Shown piece by piece: positions 20,473 to 31,993 of a stretch of 46,514 nucleotides of DNA. This stretch comes from Tistlia consotensis USBA 355 (lineage in GTDB: Bacteria > Pseudomonadota > Alphaproteobacteria > Kiloniellales > DSM-21159): the NCBI RefSeq assembly GCF_900177295.1, contig NZ_FWZX01000043.1:1-46514 (forward strand). The letters are read 5' to 3'. The notes under the pieces were generated by a model, which was not told the DNA's origin, did no database searches, and saw nothing but the letters and a program-made list of their open reading frames with translations. The position numbers and the translations under genes were made by a program. How positions within the stretch are numbered: the stretch's first letter is position 1; every line of letters starts with the position of its first letter.

Positions 20473-22646
20473 GCCGTGCTGTCCCGGGTGGCGTCGGGCT
20501 TCGCGGGGCCGATCCGCATGGCCAACGGATAGAAGAGCAGGGCGGTCACCGCAGACAGGCCCCCGATCACTGCGATCGTCGCATTATAGCCGCTCGTCGC
20601 GATCAATGTCGCGGCCAGCAGCGGCCCGATCACGCTGCCGACCCGCTCCGAGAGGCGCAGCAGGCTGACCAGGCTGGTCTCGCCGTAGGTCCGCGCCTCC
20701 TCGGGGCAGAGGATCGGCAGCAGTGCCAGCATCGGCGCCGAGGCGATGCCCTGTGCCAGCCCGAAGACCCCGACCGCGACCGCGATGCCGGCACGCGGGT
20801 CGACCGAGGTCACGGCGATCAGCGCGCCGCCGGTCATGAGGCCGCCGAGCGCGACCAGCATGGCATAGCGGCCGCCGCGGTCGCCGAGCCAGGCGCCGAT
20901 CTGCGTGCCGACCAGCATGAACACGCCGTAGAGCATGATCGTCCGGCCGATCGCCGGCTGGCTGACGTCGAGCGAGTGCAGGAACAGCGGCGTCAGGTAG
21001 AACAGGAAGCCGGTCAGCGCGATCTTGGCCGGGATCGCGGCGAGCAGGATCAGGCCGGCGAACCGCGGGTTGCCGAGCGCGCGCACGACCTCGGCGAGGC
21101 GGGCCCGCGCCGGCCCGGCGCCGCGCCGCGGCTCGTGCATGTAGCTCGCCGCGACCAGGGCGGCGACCAGCACCAGCAGGGTCGAGACCAGGAAGGTCGC
21201 GCGGTAGCCCAGGCGGTCGGCCAGCACCGCGCCGATCGACGAGCCGCAGATCACCGCCGTGGTGATCGCGCCGACGAAGACCGCCATCGAGCGGGCGCGC
21301 TGGCCCGGCTCGGCGGTCGCCGCCAGGTAGCCCTGGGCCGCGATGGTCACGACCGCGTAGCCGATCGCGCTGAGGCAGCGCCAGACCAGCAGGTCGTAGA
21401 CCGTGAAGGCGCCGGCCGTGCCGGCATAGCCGATCACCGCCGGGACCGCCCCGGCCAGGAAGACGCGCCGCGCGCCGTAGCGGGCGACCCAGGTGCCGCC
21501 GAAGGGCGTCGCCAGCGCGACGAAGGCCATGAAGACGACGATCGGCAGGCCGACCACCACGTCCTCGGGCAGCAGCTCGCCGCCGAGGAACGGCAGCAGC
21601 TGGTGCATCGGCAGGTAGAGCTTCTCGGCATAGAGCGGCAGGAACGAGCGCGACAGCTCCTCGGCGAAGACGAAGATGAACAGCGGCAGGCGCGCGTCGA
21701 CCCGGCTCGGGATCGTGCCGGCCGTCTCGTCGGCAAAGCCGAGGCGCACCGAGCGGCGCAGGGCCTCCAGGCGCAGCGCCAGCGGCTCGGGAATGCGCGT
21801 CAGGCCGGCCATGCCGTGGTCGATGCGGTTGTAGGCCCGGCCGATGCGGTGGCTGAGCGCGTCGAGCGCCCCCATGACCCGGCCGATCTCGTCGCGCCGC
21901 GCGCGGCTGTAGGGCCGCACCGTCCAGTCGCCGGCAGCCGCCTCGCGCACCGTCCGCTCGATCAGGCGCAGCGGGGTCAGCACGTTGCGGTCGACGACGA
22001 AGATCAGCAGCTCGAAGGTGATCAGCAGCGAGACGATCAGGACGATCAGCACGTCCCAGCGGATGTCGGCGATCTGCCGCTCGGCATAGGCGCGGTCCAT
22101 GCCGACCTGCAGCCGGGCGAAGGCCTTGCCGCCGCGCAGCAGCGGGTAGCTGGCGTTGCGCACGCTCGGCAGGTTGACGATCTTCGAGGGCGCGTCGAGC
22201 GCCGCCAGCTCGCCCTCCTTCGCCGCGCTCTCCAGCTGGTCCAGGTGCCGGCCGGCGCTGTAGGCGACCGAGCCGTCCGGGCCGGTCACCGCGATGTAGA
22301 CGATCGCCGAGTGGCGCTTCAGGTAGTCGGCCAGGAACGGCGTCATGCCGCGCATCTGCTCGAAGGGGATGCCGAGCGAATCGGCCCGCTCGATCTCCGA
22401 GGCGACGGTGCGCGCGACCAGCTCCGCGTCGCGGTCGAACTCCGGCACCAGGACCCGGTCGAGGGTCTGCCAGGCCTGCTGGGAGACCCAGAGCGCCGAG
22501 GCGAGCAGCACCAGGACCGCAGTCGCCAGCAGGGCGTTGATGACGCGCCGCCAGATGCGGTCGTCGATCAGCGCGTGCTCCTGTGCCTCGAGGCCGTCCG
22601 GCCGGCTCGGGGCGCTGTCGCGGGCCTTCTCGACGGGCTGGTCCAT
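20469..22646 (-). CDS. sensor-HAMP-MFS fusion protein
   Basis: A 725-residue chimera. Residues 36-56 and 199-219 are membrane helices enclosing a periplasmic Cache-like domain (LGIPFEQMRGMTPF at 91-104, YIAVTGPDGSVAYSAG at 117-132). A HAMP domain follows (about 220-275: LTPLRLIERTVREAAAGDW, RRDEIGRVMGALDAL). From about 318 to 715 it is a 12-helix MFS transporter, with GGTWVARYGARRVF between helices 2 and 3 as the MFS loop motif and GAWLGDRGGRYAM as its second-half counterpart. A sensory front end on an MFS carrier is unusual; it may be a transporter used as a transceptor. It overlaps the binding-protein gene by 4 bases and follows the first sensor gene by 3. Confidence 0.88.
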   Translation of the reverse strand: MDQPVEKARDSAPSRPDGLEAQEHALIDDRIWRRVINALLATAVLVLLASALWVSQQAWQTLDRVLVPEFDRDAELVARTVASEIERADSLGIPFEQMRGMTPFLADYLKRHSAIVYIAVTGPDGSVAYSAGRHLDQLESAAKEGELAALDAPSKIVNLPSVRNASYPLLRGGKAFARLQVGMDRAYAERQIADIRWDVLIVLIVSLLITFELLIFVVDRNVLTPLRLIERTVREAAAGDWTVRPYSRARRDEIGRVMGALDALSHRIGRAYNRIDHGMAGLTRIPEPLALRLEALRRSVRLGFADETAGTIPSRVDARLPLFIFVFAEELSRSFLPLYAEKLYLPMHQLLPFLGGELLPEDVVVGLPIVVFMAFVALATPFGGTWVARYGARRVFLAGAVPAVIGYAGTAGAFTVYDLLVWRCLSAIGYAVVTIAAQGYLAATAEPGQRARSMAVFVGAITTAVICGSSIGAVLADRLGYRATFLVSTLLVLVAALVAASYMHEPRRGAGPARARLAEVVRALGNPRFAGLILLAAIPAKIALTGFLFYLTPLFLHSLDVSQPAIGRTIMLYGVFMLVGTQIGAWLGDRGGRYAMLVALGGLMTGGALIAVTSVDPRAGIAVAVGVFGLAQGIASAPMLALLPILCPEEARTYGETSLVSLLRLSERVGSVIGPLLAATLIATSGYNATIAVIGGLSAVTALLFYPLAMRIGPAKPDATRDSTA

Positions 22647-22649
22647 CGC

Positions 22650-23378
22650 CTAGTCCTGGCGCCGCGTCTGCTCGACCAGCTGCTCGACGGCGCGCAGCTC
22701 GTCGAGCGCCTGGCTGGCGGCCTTGTGGAAGCGCCCGGAGGCCGCCGGCGCGGCGAGCGCCGCCTCGGTCTCGCCGATCGAGGCGATGATGCGGGCCTGG
22801 AGCGCCAGGCGCTTGCGCACGCCGTGCAGCAGCACGACCGCGATCAGCGCGACCGCGGCGGTGCCGAGTGCCGCGGCGCTCAGGACGGCGCTGCCCAGCG
22901 AGGCGACCATGGTGTCGTTGCGCTCGTCGGCGCCGCGCGCGGAGACCCGGACCTCGACGCCGCCGACGATCGCGCCGAAGGGATTGACCAGGGGGGTCGC
23001 GGCGATCCGGTCGCCTTCGGCGACGCCGGCGACGACCTTCTGCTTCTGCAGCCGCTCGACCAGGTCGGGCCGGGCGCGGCCGCTGTTGTAGAGCACCCGG
23101 CCCTTGTCGTCGAAGACGGTGATCGCCAGGATCTCGGGATAGCGCTCGCGCTGGCGCTCGACGACCTCCTGGGCGTTCTGGATCTGGTCGAGCGGCAGGC
23201 CGAGGTCGAGGCTGGCCTCCAGCGTCGCCTTCAGGTCCTGGGCGAGGAAGGTGTAGCGGCTGTTGTCGAGCGTCTCGGTGACCTGGACGAACTTCGCGTA
23301 GTTCAGGCGCGCGGTGATCAGCACCGCGGTCAGCAGGACCAGGGTGATCAGGACGGCGAGCCGCAGCGGCAGGGGCAT
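22650..23378 (-). CDS. small membrane sensor with Cache-like periplasmic domain
   Basis: A 242-residue protein with helices at about 7-27 and 160-185 and a periplasmic domain carrying TLDNSRYTFLAQDLKATLE, LDLGLPLDQIQN, PEILAITVFDDKGRVLYNSG and NPFGAIVGGVEV, all typical of Cache-type receptors. The cytoplasmic part is only about 55 residues of charged helix, without enzyme or HAMP motifs that I can name. It could be the input subunit of a complex with the MFS fusion encoded 3 bases downstream. ATG at 23378 is preceded by GGGGGACGGG. Confidence 0.8.
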   Translation of the reverse strand: MPLPLRLAVLITLVLLTAVLITARLNYAKFVQVTETLDNSRYTFLAQDLKATLEASLDLGLPLDQIQNAQEVVERQRERYPEILAITVFDDKGRVLYNSGRARPDLVERLQKQKVVAGVAEGDRIAATPLVNPFGAIVGGVEVRVSARGADERNDTMVASLGSAVLSAAALGTAAVALIAVVLLHGVRKRLALQARIIASIGETEAALAAPAASGRFHKAASQALDELRAVEQLVEQTRRQD

Positions 23379-23400
23379 GGTTCGACCCGTCCCCCGGAGC

Positions 23401-24264
23401 TCAGGTGGCCGTCGCCCGGGCCGGGCCGGCCGCAGCCGACTCAGCGGCCGCCACGGCCTGGGGGCCGAGGCCGAAGCCGGCCATGATCTCGGCGAAGTCG
23501 TCCGGCGCGATCAGCCGGAAGCGCTGCTGGAAGGCCTCGATCTCGGCGCTGTCCGGCAGGTGCCAGTAGGTCCGGCGGCCCTGGTCCTGGGGCGTCGCCG
23601 GCACGGCCCCGCCCTCGGCCAGGGTCGCGATCGCGCGGCGCAGCACCGGGATCGCCGTCGGATAGACGTTGACCACGTGCCACTGCAGGCTGCGCCGCGG
23701 CTCGACCGGCAGCGAGGTGATCTCGACCACCGGGCCGGTGTCGATGCCGGCGTCGACGTAGTGCACCGTGCAGCCGATCCGGGCGCGCCCGCCGACGAGT
23801 TGGTGGAAGGGCGCGAACAGGCCGGCATATTCCGGCAGGTAGCCGGGGTGGACATTCAGGATGCCGTGGCGCGGCACCTCCAGGAACGAGGCCGGGAAGA
23901 TGTGCGAGAAGCGGATCGAGATCACCAGGTCCGGCGCCAGGGCCCGGAAGTCGGCCTCGACCTCGCGCAGCCGCGGCACGACGCGGACCGGCGCGCCGAG
24001 CCGGCGTCCGAGCGCGGCGAAGTCCTGCCAGGGGCCGTGCCCGGCGCCCTGCGCCCCCGCGGCCTCGCGCAGGGGCAGCAGCCAGGCCAGCGGCAGCTCG
24101 CGCTCGAAGAAGCGCAGCAGATCGAGCTCGGCGCGCTCCCGCTCGAGCGGCCGGGTGATGTCGGACAGCCAGAAGGTGACGTCGTGGCCGGCGAGGGCAT
24201 CGGCCAACTGGTTGACCGCGACCAGCGCCGGCAGGTCGTTCTTCGCACAGATCAGGATGCGCAT
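23401..24264 (-). CDS. formyltransferase-family protein
   Basis: A 287-residue protein with the formyl-transferase Rossmann fold found in Fmt, PurN and sugar N-formyltransferases. The catalytic trio is present: N137 and H139 in ILNVHPGYLPEYAG, and D175 in VDAGIDTGPVV, 36 residues after the His as in Fmt. ISIRFSHIFP precedes it. The C-terminus is unlike Fmt, so it is not the housekeeping initiator-tRNA enzyme; the substrate is unknown. ATG at 24264 is the first with homology after it. It lies 22 bases upstream of the sensor genes in the same direction and may be the first gene of that operon, or only a neighbour. Confidence 0.82.
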   Translation of the reverse strand: MRILICAKNDLPALVAVNQLADALAGHDVTFWLSDITRPLERERAELDLLRFFERELPLAWLLPLREAAGAQGAGHGPWQDFAALGRRLGAPVRVVPRLREVEADFRALAPDLVISIRFSHIFPASFLEVPRHGILNVHPGYLPEYAGLFAPFHQLVGGRARIGCTVHYVDAGIDTGPVVEITSLPVEPRRSLQWHVVNVYPTAIPVLRRAIATLAEGGAVPATPQDQGRRTYWHLPDSAEIEAFQQRFRLIAPDDFAEIMAGFGLGPQAVAAAESAAAGPARATAT

Positions 24265-24480
24265 TGGGCCTGCCGGGCGGAAAATTCCGAGATGATTCGA
24301 GCGTGCCGGCCGACGGCAACCCCCCACCGGCCGCAATCGTGACGTATCAGATCGGTTCCAAGTGATTCAAGTGAAATCTATCTATTCTTGTTCAGAAGTG
24401 TCGATTTCTCGCAAGTGCACAAATAAAGATAGTAATTGAAATGTTAATCAGAGAGGAGTGCCCGGCCGTGCCGGCCGGCG
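24265..24480 (-). promoter_or_regulatory. AT-rich intergenic control region upstream of the formyltransferase/signalling operon
   Basis: About 24340-24450 is strikingly AT-rich compared with everything around it and has no gene. It is the only sizeable non-coding region before the ten-gene minus-strand run, so its promoter is expected here. On the minus strand GGAACC (24354-24359) resembles the -35 of EcfG-type general-stress promoters, but the matching CGTT at 16-17 bases is degenerate (GATT), so I only flag it. A sigma-70 pair was not convincing either. Confidence 0.35.
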
Positions 24481-24494
24481 CGACCGGGTTGTCT

Positions 24495-24653
24495 TTATCG
24501 GGCACCCTTGATGTCGACCGCAACCTGCTCGGCCTGTGCGGGGCGCTCGTCGAGGCTCGCTTGCTCGTCGGAAAGCGAAACCCGGGCGAAGTCGCCGCCG
24601 GTGGGCAGGACGACCGCCAGCGCCGCAACCGCGGCGCCGCTCCTGGCCCTGAT
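24495..24653 (-). CDS. possible small exported protein, start unclear
   Basis: A minus-strand frame ending with TAA at 24495-24497 reads SGAAVAALAVVLPTGG followed by DFARVSLSDEQASLDE and a short polar tail. The hydrophobic run looks like a signal peptide and third codon positions are strongly G/C, as in real genes here. However, no ATG, GTG or TTG lies close upstream in frame; the given end is simply where the plausible part begins (an ATC codon after AGGAG). It may be a remnant or have a sequence-error start. I do not recognise a family. Confidence 0.25.
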   Translation of the reverse strand: MRARSGAAVAALAVVLPTGGDFARVSLSDEQASLDERPAQAEQVAVDIKGAR

Positions 24654-26872
<2,219 letters not shown>

Positions 26873-26930
26873 CGGCCATCCGACCGCTCGTTGTCTCGGC
26901 CCCCTCCTGGGTGGTCGCCGCCGCTTATCC

Positions 26931-27040
26931 CGTCATCCCCGCGAAAGCGGGGATCCAGAGGACGACGCGGCAGGTGCCGGCCGCGGACCGTTCGCGCGGG
27001 CGGCCCTTTCCTCTGGATCCCCGCTTTCGCGGGGATGACG
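26931..27040. repeat. palindromic intergenic repeat, copy 3, inside the atp operon
   Basis: Arms CGTCATCCCCGCGAAAGC.. and ..GCTTTCGCGGGGATGACG frame a centre with CGCGGACCGT, as in copy 2. The element lies between atpC and atpQ, two genes otherwise separated by 263 bases in an operon whose other junctions mostly overlap. A small open frame at 26869-27132 runs through it (…VIPAKAGIQ…LDPRFRGDD…), but that is the repeat read in frame and not a real protein. Confidence 0.92.
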
Positions 27041-27135
27041 AAAGAGGGGGCGGGGTTGACGGAGGAGGACGCGGCGATACCGAAGGAGAGCGACGCATCC
27101 TTCGTGTTCCGGCACGCGGAAACGGGGACTGAGCC

Positions 27136-27429
27136 GTGGCGGGCGAGAAGCGCAGGGACGAGGAGGACTTCGACCTGGCCGGGCCGGTGCGCGAGCGCCG
27201 CAAGCTCGATGCCTTCGGGCGGCGCCATGGCGAGCGCTCGATCGGCCAGAACATCGCCATGATCGGCGCGCTCGGCTGGCTGATCGTGACGCCGACCCTG
27301 GCCGGGCTGTTCCTCGGCCGGCTGCTCGACCATCGCTTCGGCACCGGCATCTCCTGGAGCGCGGGGCTGCTGTTCCTCGGCGTCGTCGCGGGCGGCTGGC
27401 TGGCCTGGCGCAGGATGCACCAGCCATGA
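27136..27429 (+). CDS. atpQ: N-ATPase AtpQ (AtpI-like) membrane subunit
   Basis: A 97-residue protein with a charged N-terminus (about 1-38) and two membrane helices (IGALGWLIVTPTLAGLFLG and WSAGLLFLGVVAGGWLAW). It belongs to the AtpI/AtpQ type and probably helps c-ring assembly or ion supply. DHRFGTGISW between the helices is typical. Start GTG at 27136. The stop overlaps atpR by 4 bases. The original start may have lain closer to atpC before the repeat was inserted. Confidence 0.85.
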   Translation: MAGEKRRDEEDFDLAGPVRERRKLDAFGRRHGERSIGQNIAMIGALGWLIVTPTLAGLFLGRLLDHRFGTGISWSAGLLFLGVVAGGWLAWRRMHQP

Positions 27430-27713
27430 CGCAGGAACAGATCCTCGCCGCACTGCCCTGGCTGCCGCTCGGCGGGCTGGTCGGCTGGGCCTTCTTCGCC
27501 AGCCTGCGCCGGGTCGCCGAGCTCTACCTGGGCGGCGGCGGCGCCGGCCGGGCGCTGGCCCTGCAGCTCGGCCGCCTGGCCCTGGCCGGGGTTCTCTTCT
27601 GGCTGGCGGCCCGGCAGGGGGCGGCGCCGCTCGGCGCGCTGTTCCTCGGCTTCCTGCTGGCGCGGCTGGTCATCGTGCGGCGCGACGTCAAGCGCCTGGG
27701 GGCCGGCTCGTGA
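27426..27713 (+). CDS. atpR: N-ATPase AtpR membrane subunit
   Basis: A 95-residue protein with three hydrophobic segments (LPWLPLGGLVGWAFFASL, LALQLGRLALAGVLFWLAA, PLGALFLGFLLARLVIV), characteristic of AtpR, which is found only in N-type ATPase operons and is thought to form a membrane subcomplex with AtpQ. It overlaps both neighbours by 4 bases (ATGA and GTGA). Its place between atpQ and atpB confirms the operon type. Confidence 0.88.
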   Translation: MTQEQILAALPWLPLGGLVGWAFFASLRRVAELYLGGGGAGRALALQLGRLALAGVLFWLAARQGAAPLGALFLGFLLARLVIVRRDVKRLGAGS

Positions 27714-28390
27714 TCGAATCGCCGCTGACCACGACCGTGCTGTTCCAGCTCGGACCGGTGCCGGTCAGCCGGCCGGTGGTCATCTCCTTCGCCATCACCC
27801 TGCTGCTCGCCGCCGGCGGCTGGCTGCTGGCGCGGCGGCCGGATCAGGACGAGCCGGGCCGCCTGCGCACCGCCGTCGAGGTCCTGCTGGAGACCATCGA
27901 GGAGCAGATCCGCGACACCATGCGGATCGAGGACGCGCGGCCCTTCCTGCCGCTGCTCGGCACGCTGTTCCTGTTCCTGCTCTGCGCCAACCTGGTCGAG
28001 CTGTTCCCCGGCCTGGAGGCGCCGACCGGGCACATCGAGACGACGGCGGCGCTGGCCGTCGTGGTGTTCTTCGCCGTCCACCTCTACGGCATCCGGGCGC
28101 ACGGCCTGGCCGGCTACCTCGGCCGCTTCGCCAAGCCCTTCTGGCTGATGCTGCCGCTCAACGTGCTGGCCGAGTTCACGCGCACGCTGGCCCTGGCGGT
28201 GCGCCTGTTCGGCAACATCATGAGCGGCGGCTTCATGATCGGGCTGGCGGTCGCCCTGGTCGGGCTCCTGGTGCCGGTGCCGCTGCTCGCCCTCGAGGCG
28301 CTGGTCGGCGTCATCCAGGCCTACATCTTCACGGTGCTGGCCGCGGTCTTCATCGGCGCCGCGGTCGGCCAGGGCGGCGAGGCCGGCTGA
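27710..28390 (+). CDS. atpB: N-type ATP synthase subunit a
   Basis: A 226-residue stator subunit containing the ion half-channels. The essential arginine is R165 in LALAVRLFGNIMSGGF; LCANLVELFP and VIQAYIFTVLAAVFI are the other family signatures. GTG start within the atpR stop (GTGA). Whether the channel carries H+ or Na+ is not settled by this sequence; N-type enzymes were first proposed to be sodium pumps, but the studied Burkholderia c ring is proton-specific. Confidence 0.93.
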   Translation: MIESPLTTTVLFQLGPVPVSRPVVISFAITLLLAAGGWLLARRPDQDEPGRLRTAVEVLLETIEEQIRDTMRIEDARPFLPLLGTLFLFLLCANLVELFPGLEAPTGHIETTAALAVVVFFAVHLYGIRAHGLAGYLGRFAKPFWLMLPLNVLAEFTRTLALAVRLFGNIMSGGFMIGLAVALVGLLVPVPLLALEALVGVIQAYIFTVLAAVFIGAAVGQGGEAG

Positions 28391-28426
28391 CGCCGCGCCG
28401 TCCTCAACGGGAAAGGAAGCAAACAC

Positions 28427-28672
28427 ATGACAGTCGAGATGATCAGCCTCCTGGTCGCCGGGCTCGCCGTCTCCTTCGGCGCGATCGGCCCGGCCCTGGC
28501 CGAGGGCCGCGCGGTCGCCGCGGCGATGGACGCGATCGCCCGCCAGCCCGAGGCCTCGGGCGTGCTGGCGCGCACGCTCTTCGTCGGCCTCGCGATGATC
28601 GAGACCATGGCGATCTATTGCCTGGTCGTGGCGCTGCTCGCGCTCTTCGCCAATCCCTTCGTCCACGGCTGA
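28427..28672 (+). CDS. atpE: N-type ATP synthase subunit c
   Basis: An 81-residue hairpin forming the rotor ring. Helix 1 carries E26 in GPALAEGRA, the loop is ARQPEA, and helix 2 carries the essential E59 followed by T60 and Y64 in GLAMIETMAIY. Two carboxylates per hairpin (E26 and E59) are the N-ATPase hallmark. E59-T60 resembles sodium-binding c subunits, but the double-carboxylate site has also been shown to bind protons in a Burkholderia homologue. The helix-1 glycine pattern is sparse, as expected for a large ring. GGGAAAGGAAG gives a strong ribosome binding site. Confidence 0.94.
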   Translation: MTVEMISLLVAGLAVSFGAIGPALAEGRAVAAAMDAIARQPEASGVLARTLFVGLAMIETMAIYCLVVALLALFANPFVHG

Positions 28673-28689
28673 GGACCGGAGCCGCCCTC

Positions 28690-29425
28690 ATGGCCTTCGA
28701 CGGTTGGACCTTCGGCTTCGAGATCGTCAACTTCCTGGTGCTCGCGTTCCTGCTGCAGCGCTTCGCCTACCGGCCGCTGCTCGCCGCGATCGACCGGCGC
28801 AAGGCGGCGACGGCGCAGGAGGTCGAGGCGGCGCGCTCGGCGCGCGGCGCGGCCGAGGCCCTGCGCAGCCGGCTGGAGGACGAGCAGAAGGCCCTGGCCG
28901 GCCGCAAGGAGGCGGCGCTGGCCGAGGCGCGCGAGGCCGCCAGGACCGAGCGCGAGGCCCTGCTCGCCAAGGCGCGCGACGAAGCGGCGGCGCTGCTCGA
29001 GGAGGGCCGCAAGCGGCTGGCCGGCGAGCGCCGCGCGGTCGAGGGCGAGCTGCGCCAGGAGGCCGGCCGCCTGGCCGTCGCGATCGCCCGCCACCTGCTC
29101 GCCGAGGCCGGCTCCGCCGAGCTGCGCCGGACGCTGGGTGAGCGGGCCTTCGCGACCCTGGCCGGGCTGGAGCCGGCCGAGCGCGAGGCCCTGCTGGCCT
29201 CGCTCGACCAGGGCCCGGCGGTGCTGGCGACCGCCGAGCCCCTGCCGGAGGCGGAGAAGGCGGCCGCCGAGAAGCGCCTGGCGGAGATCCTCGGCCGTCC
29301 GGTGCCGCTGCTGACGGCGGTCGAGCCCGAGCTGATCGAGGGGCTGGAGCTGCGCTTCCCGCACCTGGCGCTGCGCCACAGCTGGCAGCACGGCCTGGAG
29401 CAGGCCCTGGCGGAGATCGCGCGCG

Positions 29426-29448
<23 letters not shown>
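28690..29448 (+). CDS. atpF: N-type ATP synthase b subunit with delta-like C-terminal domain
   Basis: A 252-residue peripheral-stalk subunit. One membrane helix (about 9-29, [16 protein letters not shown]), the b-type motif [12 protein letters not shown], then a long Ala/Glu/Arg-rich helix (35-140), and a C-terminal globular part (about 145-250: [26 protein letters not shown]) resembling delta. The operon has no separate delta gene, so the fused tail should replace it, as is known for N-type operons. Much longer than an ordinary b (about 156). ATG at 28690; its 3' end overlaps atpA by 23 bases. Confidence 0.9.
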
Positions 29449-30999
<1,551 letters not shown>

Positions 31000-31003
<4 letters not shown>

Positions 31004-31854
31004 CCGGCCGGCTCGCCGACCTCGAGGCGCGCATCGCCTCGATCAAGGAGCTGCACGACATGGTCACGGCGATGCGCGGCATGGCGGCGGCGCGGCGCGA
31101 GCAGGCGCGCGGCGCTCTGGCCGGCATCTCGGTCTTCGCCGACACCATCCTGACCGCCTTCGGCGAGGCCCTGCCGCTGCTGCCGGCCCCGCCGCCGGCG
31201 CCGGACTCCCTGCCGCCGGGGCCGCGCGCCCTGGTGCTGTTCCTGGCCGAGCAGGGCTTCGTCGGCACCTTCAACGAGCCGCTCGTCGAGGCGGCGCTCG
31301 ACCCTGCGCCGCCGGCCGCGCTCTTCGTGGTCGGCACCCGCGGCGGCCAGCTCGCCGCCCAGCGCGGCCTGCCGGCCGACTGGTCCGCGGCCATGCCGAG
31401 CCACCTGCCGCTGGTCGCGCGCAGCGCCGACCGCATCGCCGAGGCGCTGTTCCGGCGCCTGGCCGAGGGCGACATCGCGGCGGTCGAGATGCTGCACGCG
31501 CGCAGCCAGGAGGGCGGCTTGACCGAGGTCGTGCGCGAGCGCCTCTTCCCGGTCGATCCGGCCCTGGCGCGCCCCGCCGCCTCGGCCGTGCCGCCGCTGG
31601 TCAACCTGCCGGCCGGACGGCTGGTCGAGCGCATCGCCGAGGCCTGGGTCGGCGCCGAGCTGACCCGCGCCCTGGTCGAGGCCCTGGCCGCCGAGAACGC
31701 CGCCCGGGTCGCCGCCATGCAGCAGGCCGCGCGCAACATCGAGGAGAAGATCGACGGCCTGGAGCGCGACGCCCGCAGCCTGCGCCAGTCCGAGATCACC
31801 ACGGAGCTGCTCGACGTCGTGGTCGGCAGCGAGGCGGCGAACGGCGGAGAGTGA
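31000..31854 (+). CDS. atpG: N-type ATP synthase gamma subunit
   Basis: A 284-residue central-stalk subunit. The N-terminal helix ([28 protein letters not shown]) and C-terminal helix ([38 protein letters not shown]) that form the coiled-coil axle are clear; the middle globular part is divergent from housekeeping gamma. ATG overlaps the alpha stop. Last gene of the N-ATPase operon; a palindromic repeat follows 31 bases later. Confidence 0.92.
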
Positions 31855-31885
31855 GGGGTAGCTGTTTGTTCTTGCTCTTCTTTCT

Positions 31886-31993
31886 CGTCATCCCCGCGAA
31901 GGCGGGGATCCAGAGTGAGGTGCCGGTGGGCGCCAACGCCTCTCCGTGCTCAGGTTCGAGTCCCTATGGATCCCCGCCTTCGCGGGGATGACG
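31886..31993. repeat. palindromic intergenic repeat, copy 4
   Basis: Arms CGTCATCCCCGCGAAGGC.. (31886) and ..GCCTTCGCGGGGATGACG (to 31993), with a less similar centre than copies 2 and 3. It lies between convergent atpG and xylG. The right arm runs into xylG: the last codons and the TAG stop of xylG are inside the repeat. It may also act as terminator for the atp operon. Confidence 0.92.

Noticed and set aside
20451-23486. Plus-strand frame of about 1010 codons
   Set aside because: Antisense to the sensor-MFS fusion and first sensor genes; low-complexity DR/Q-rich text and no motif.
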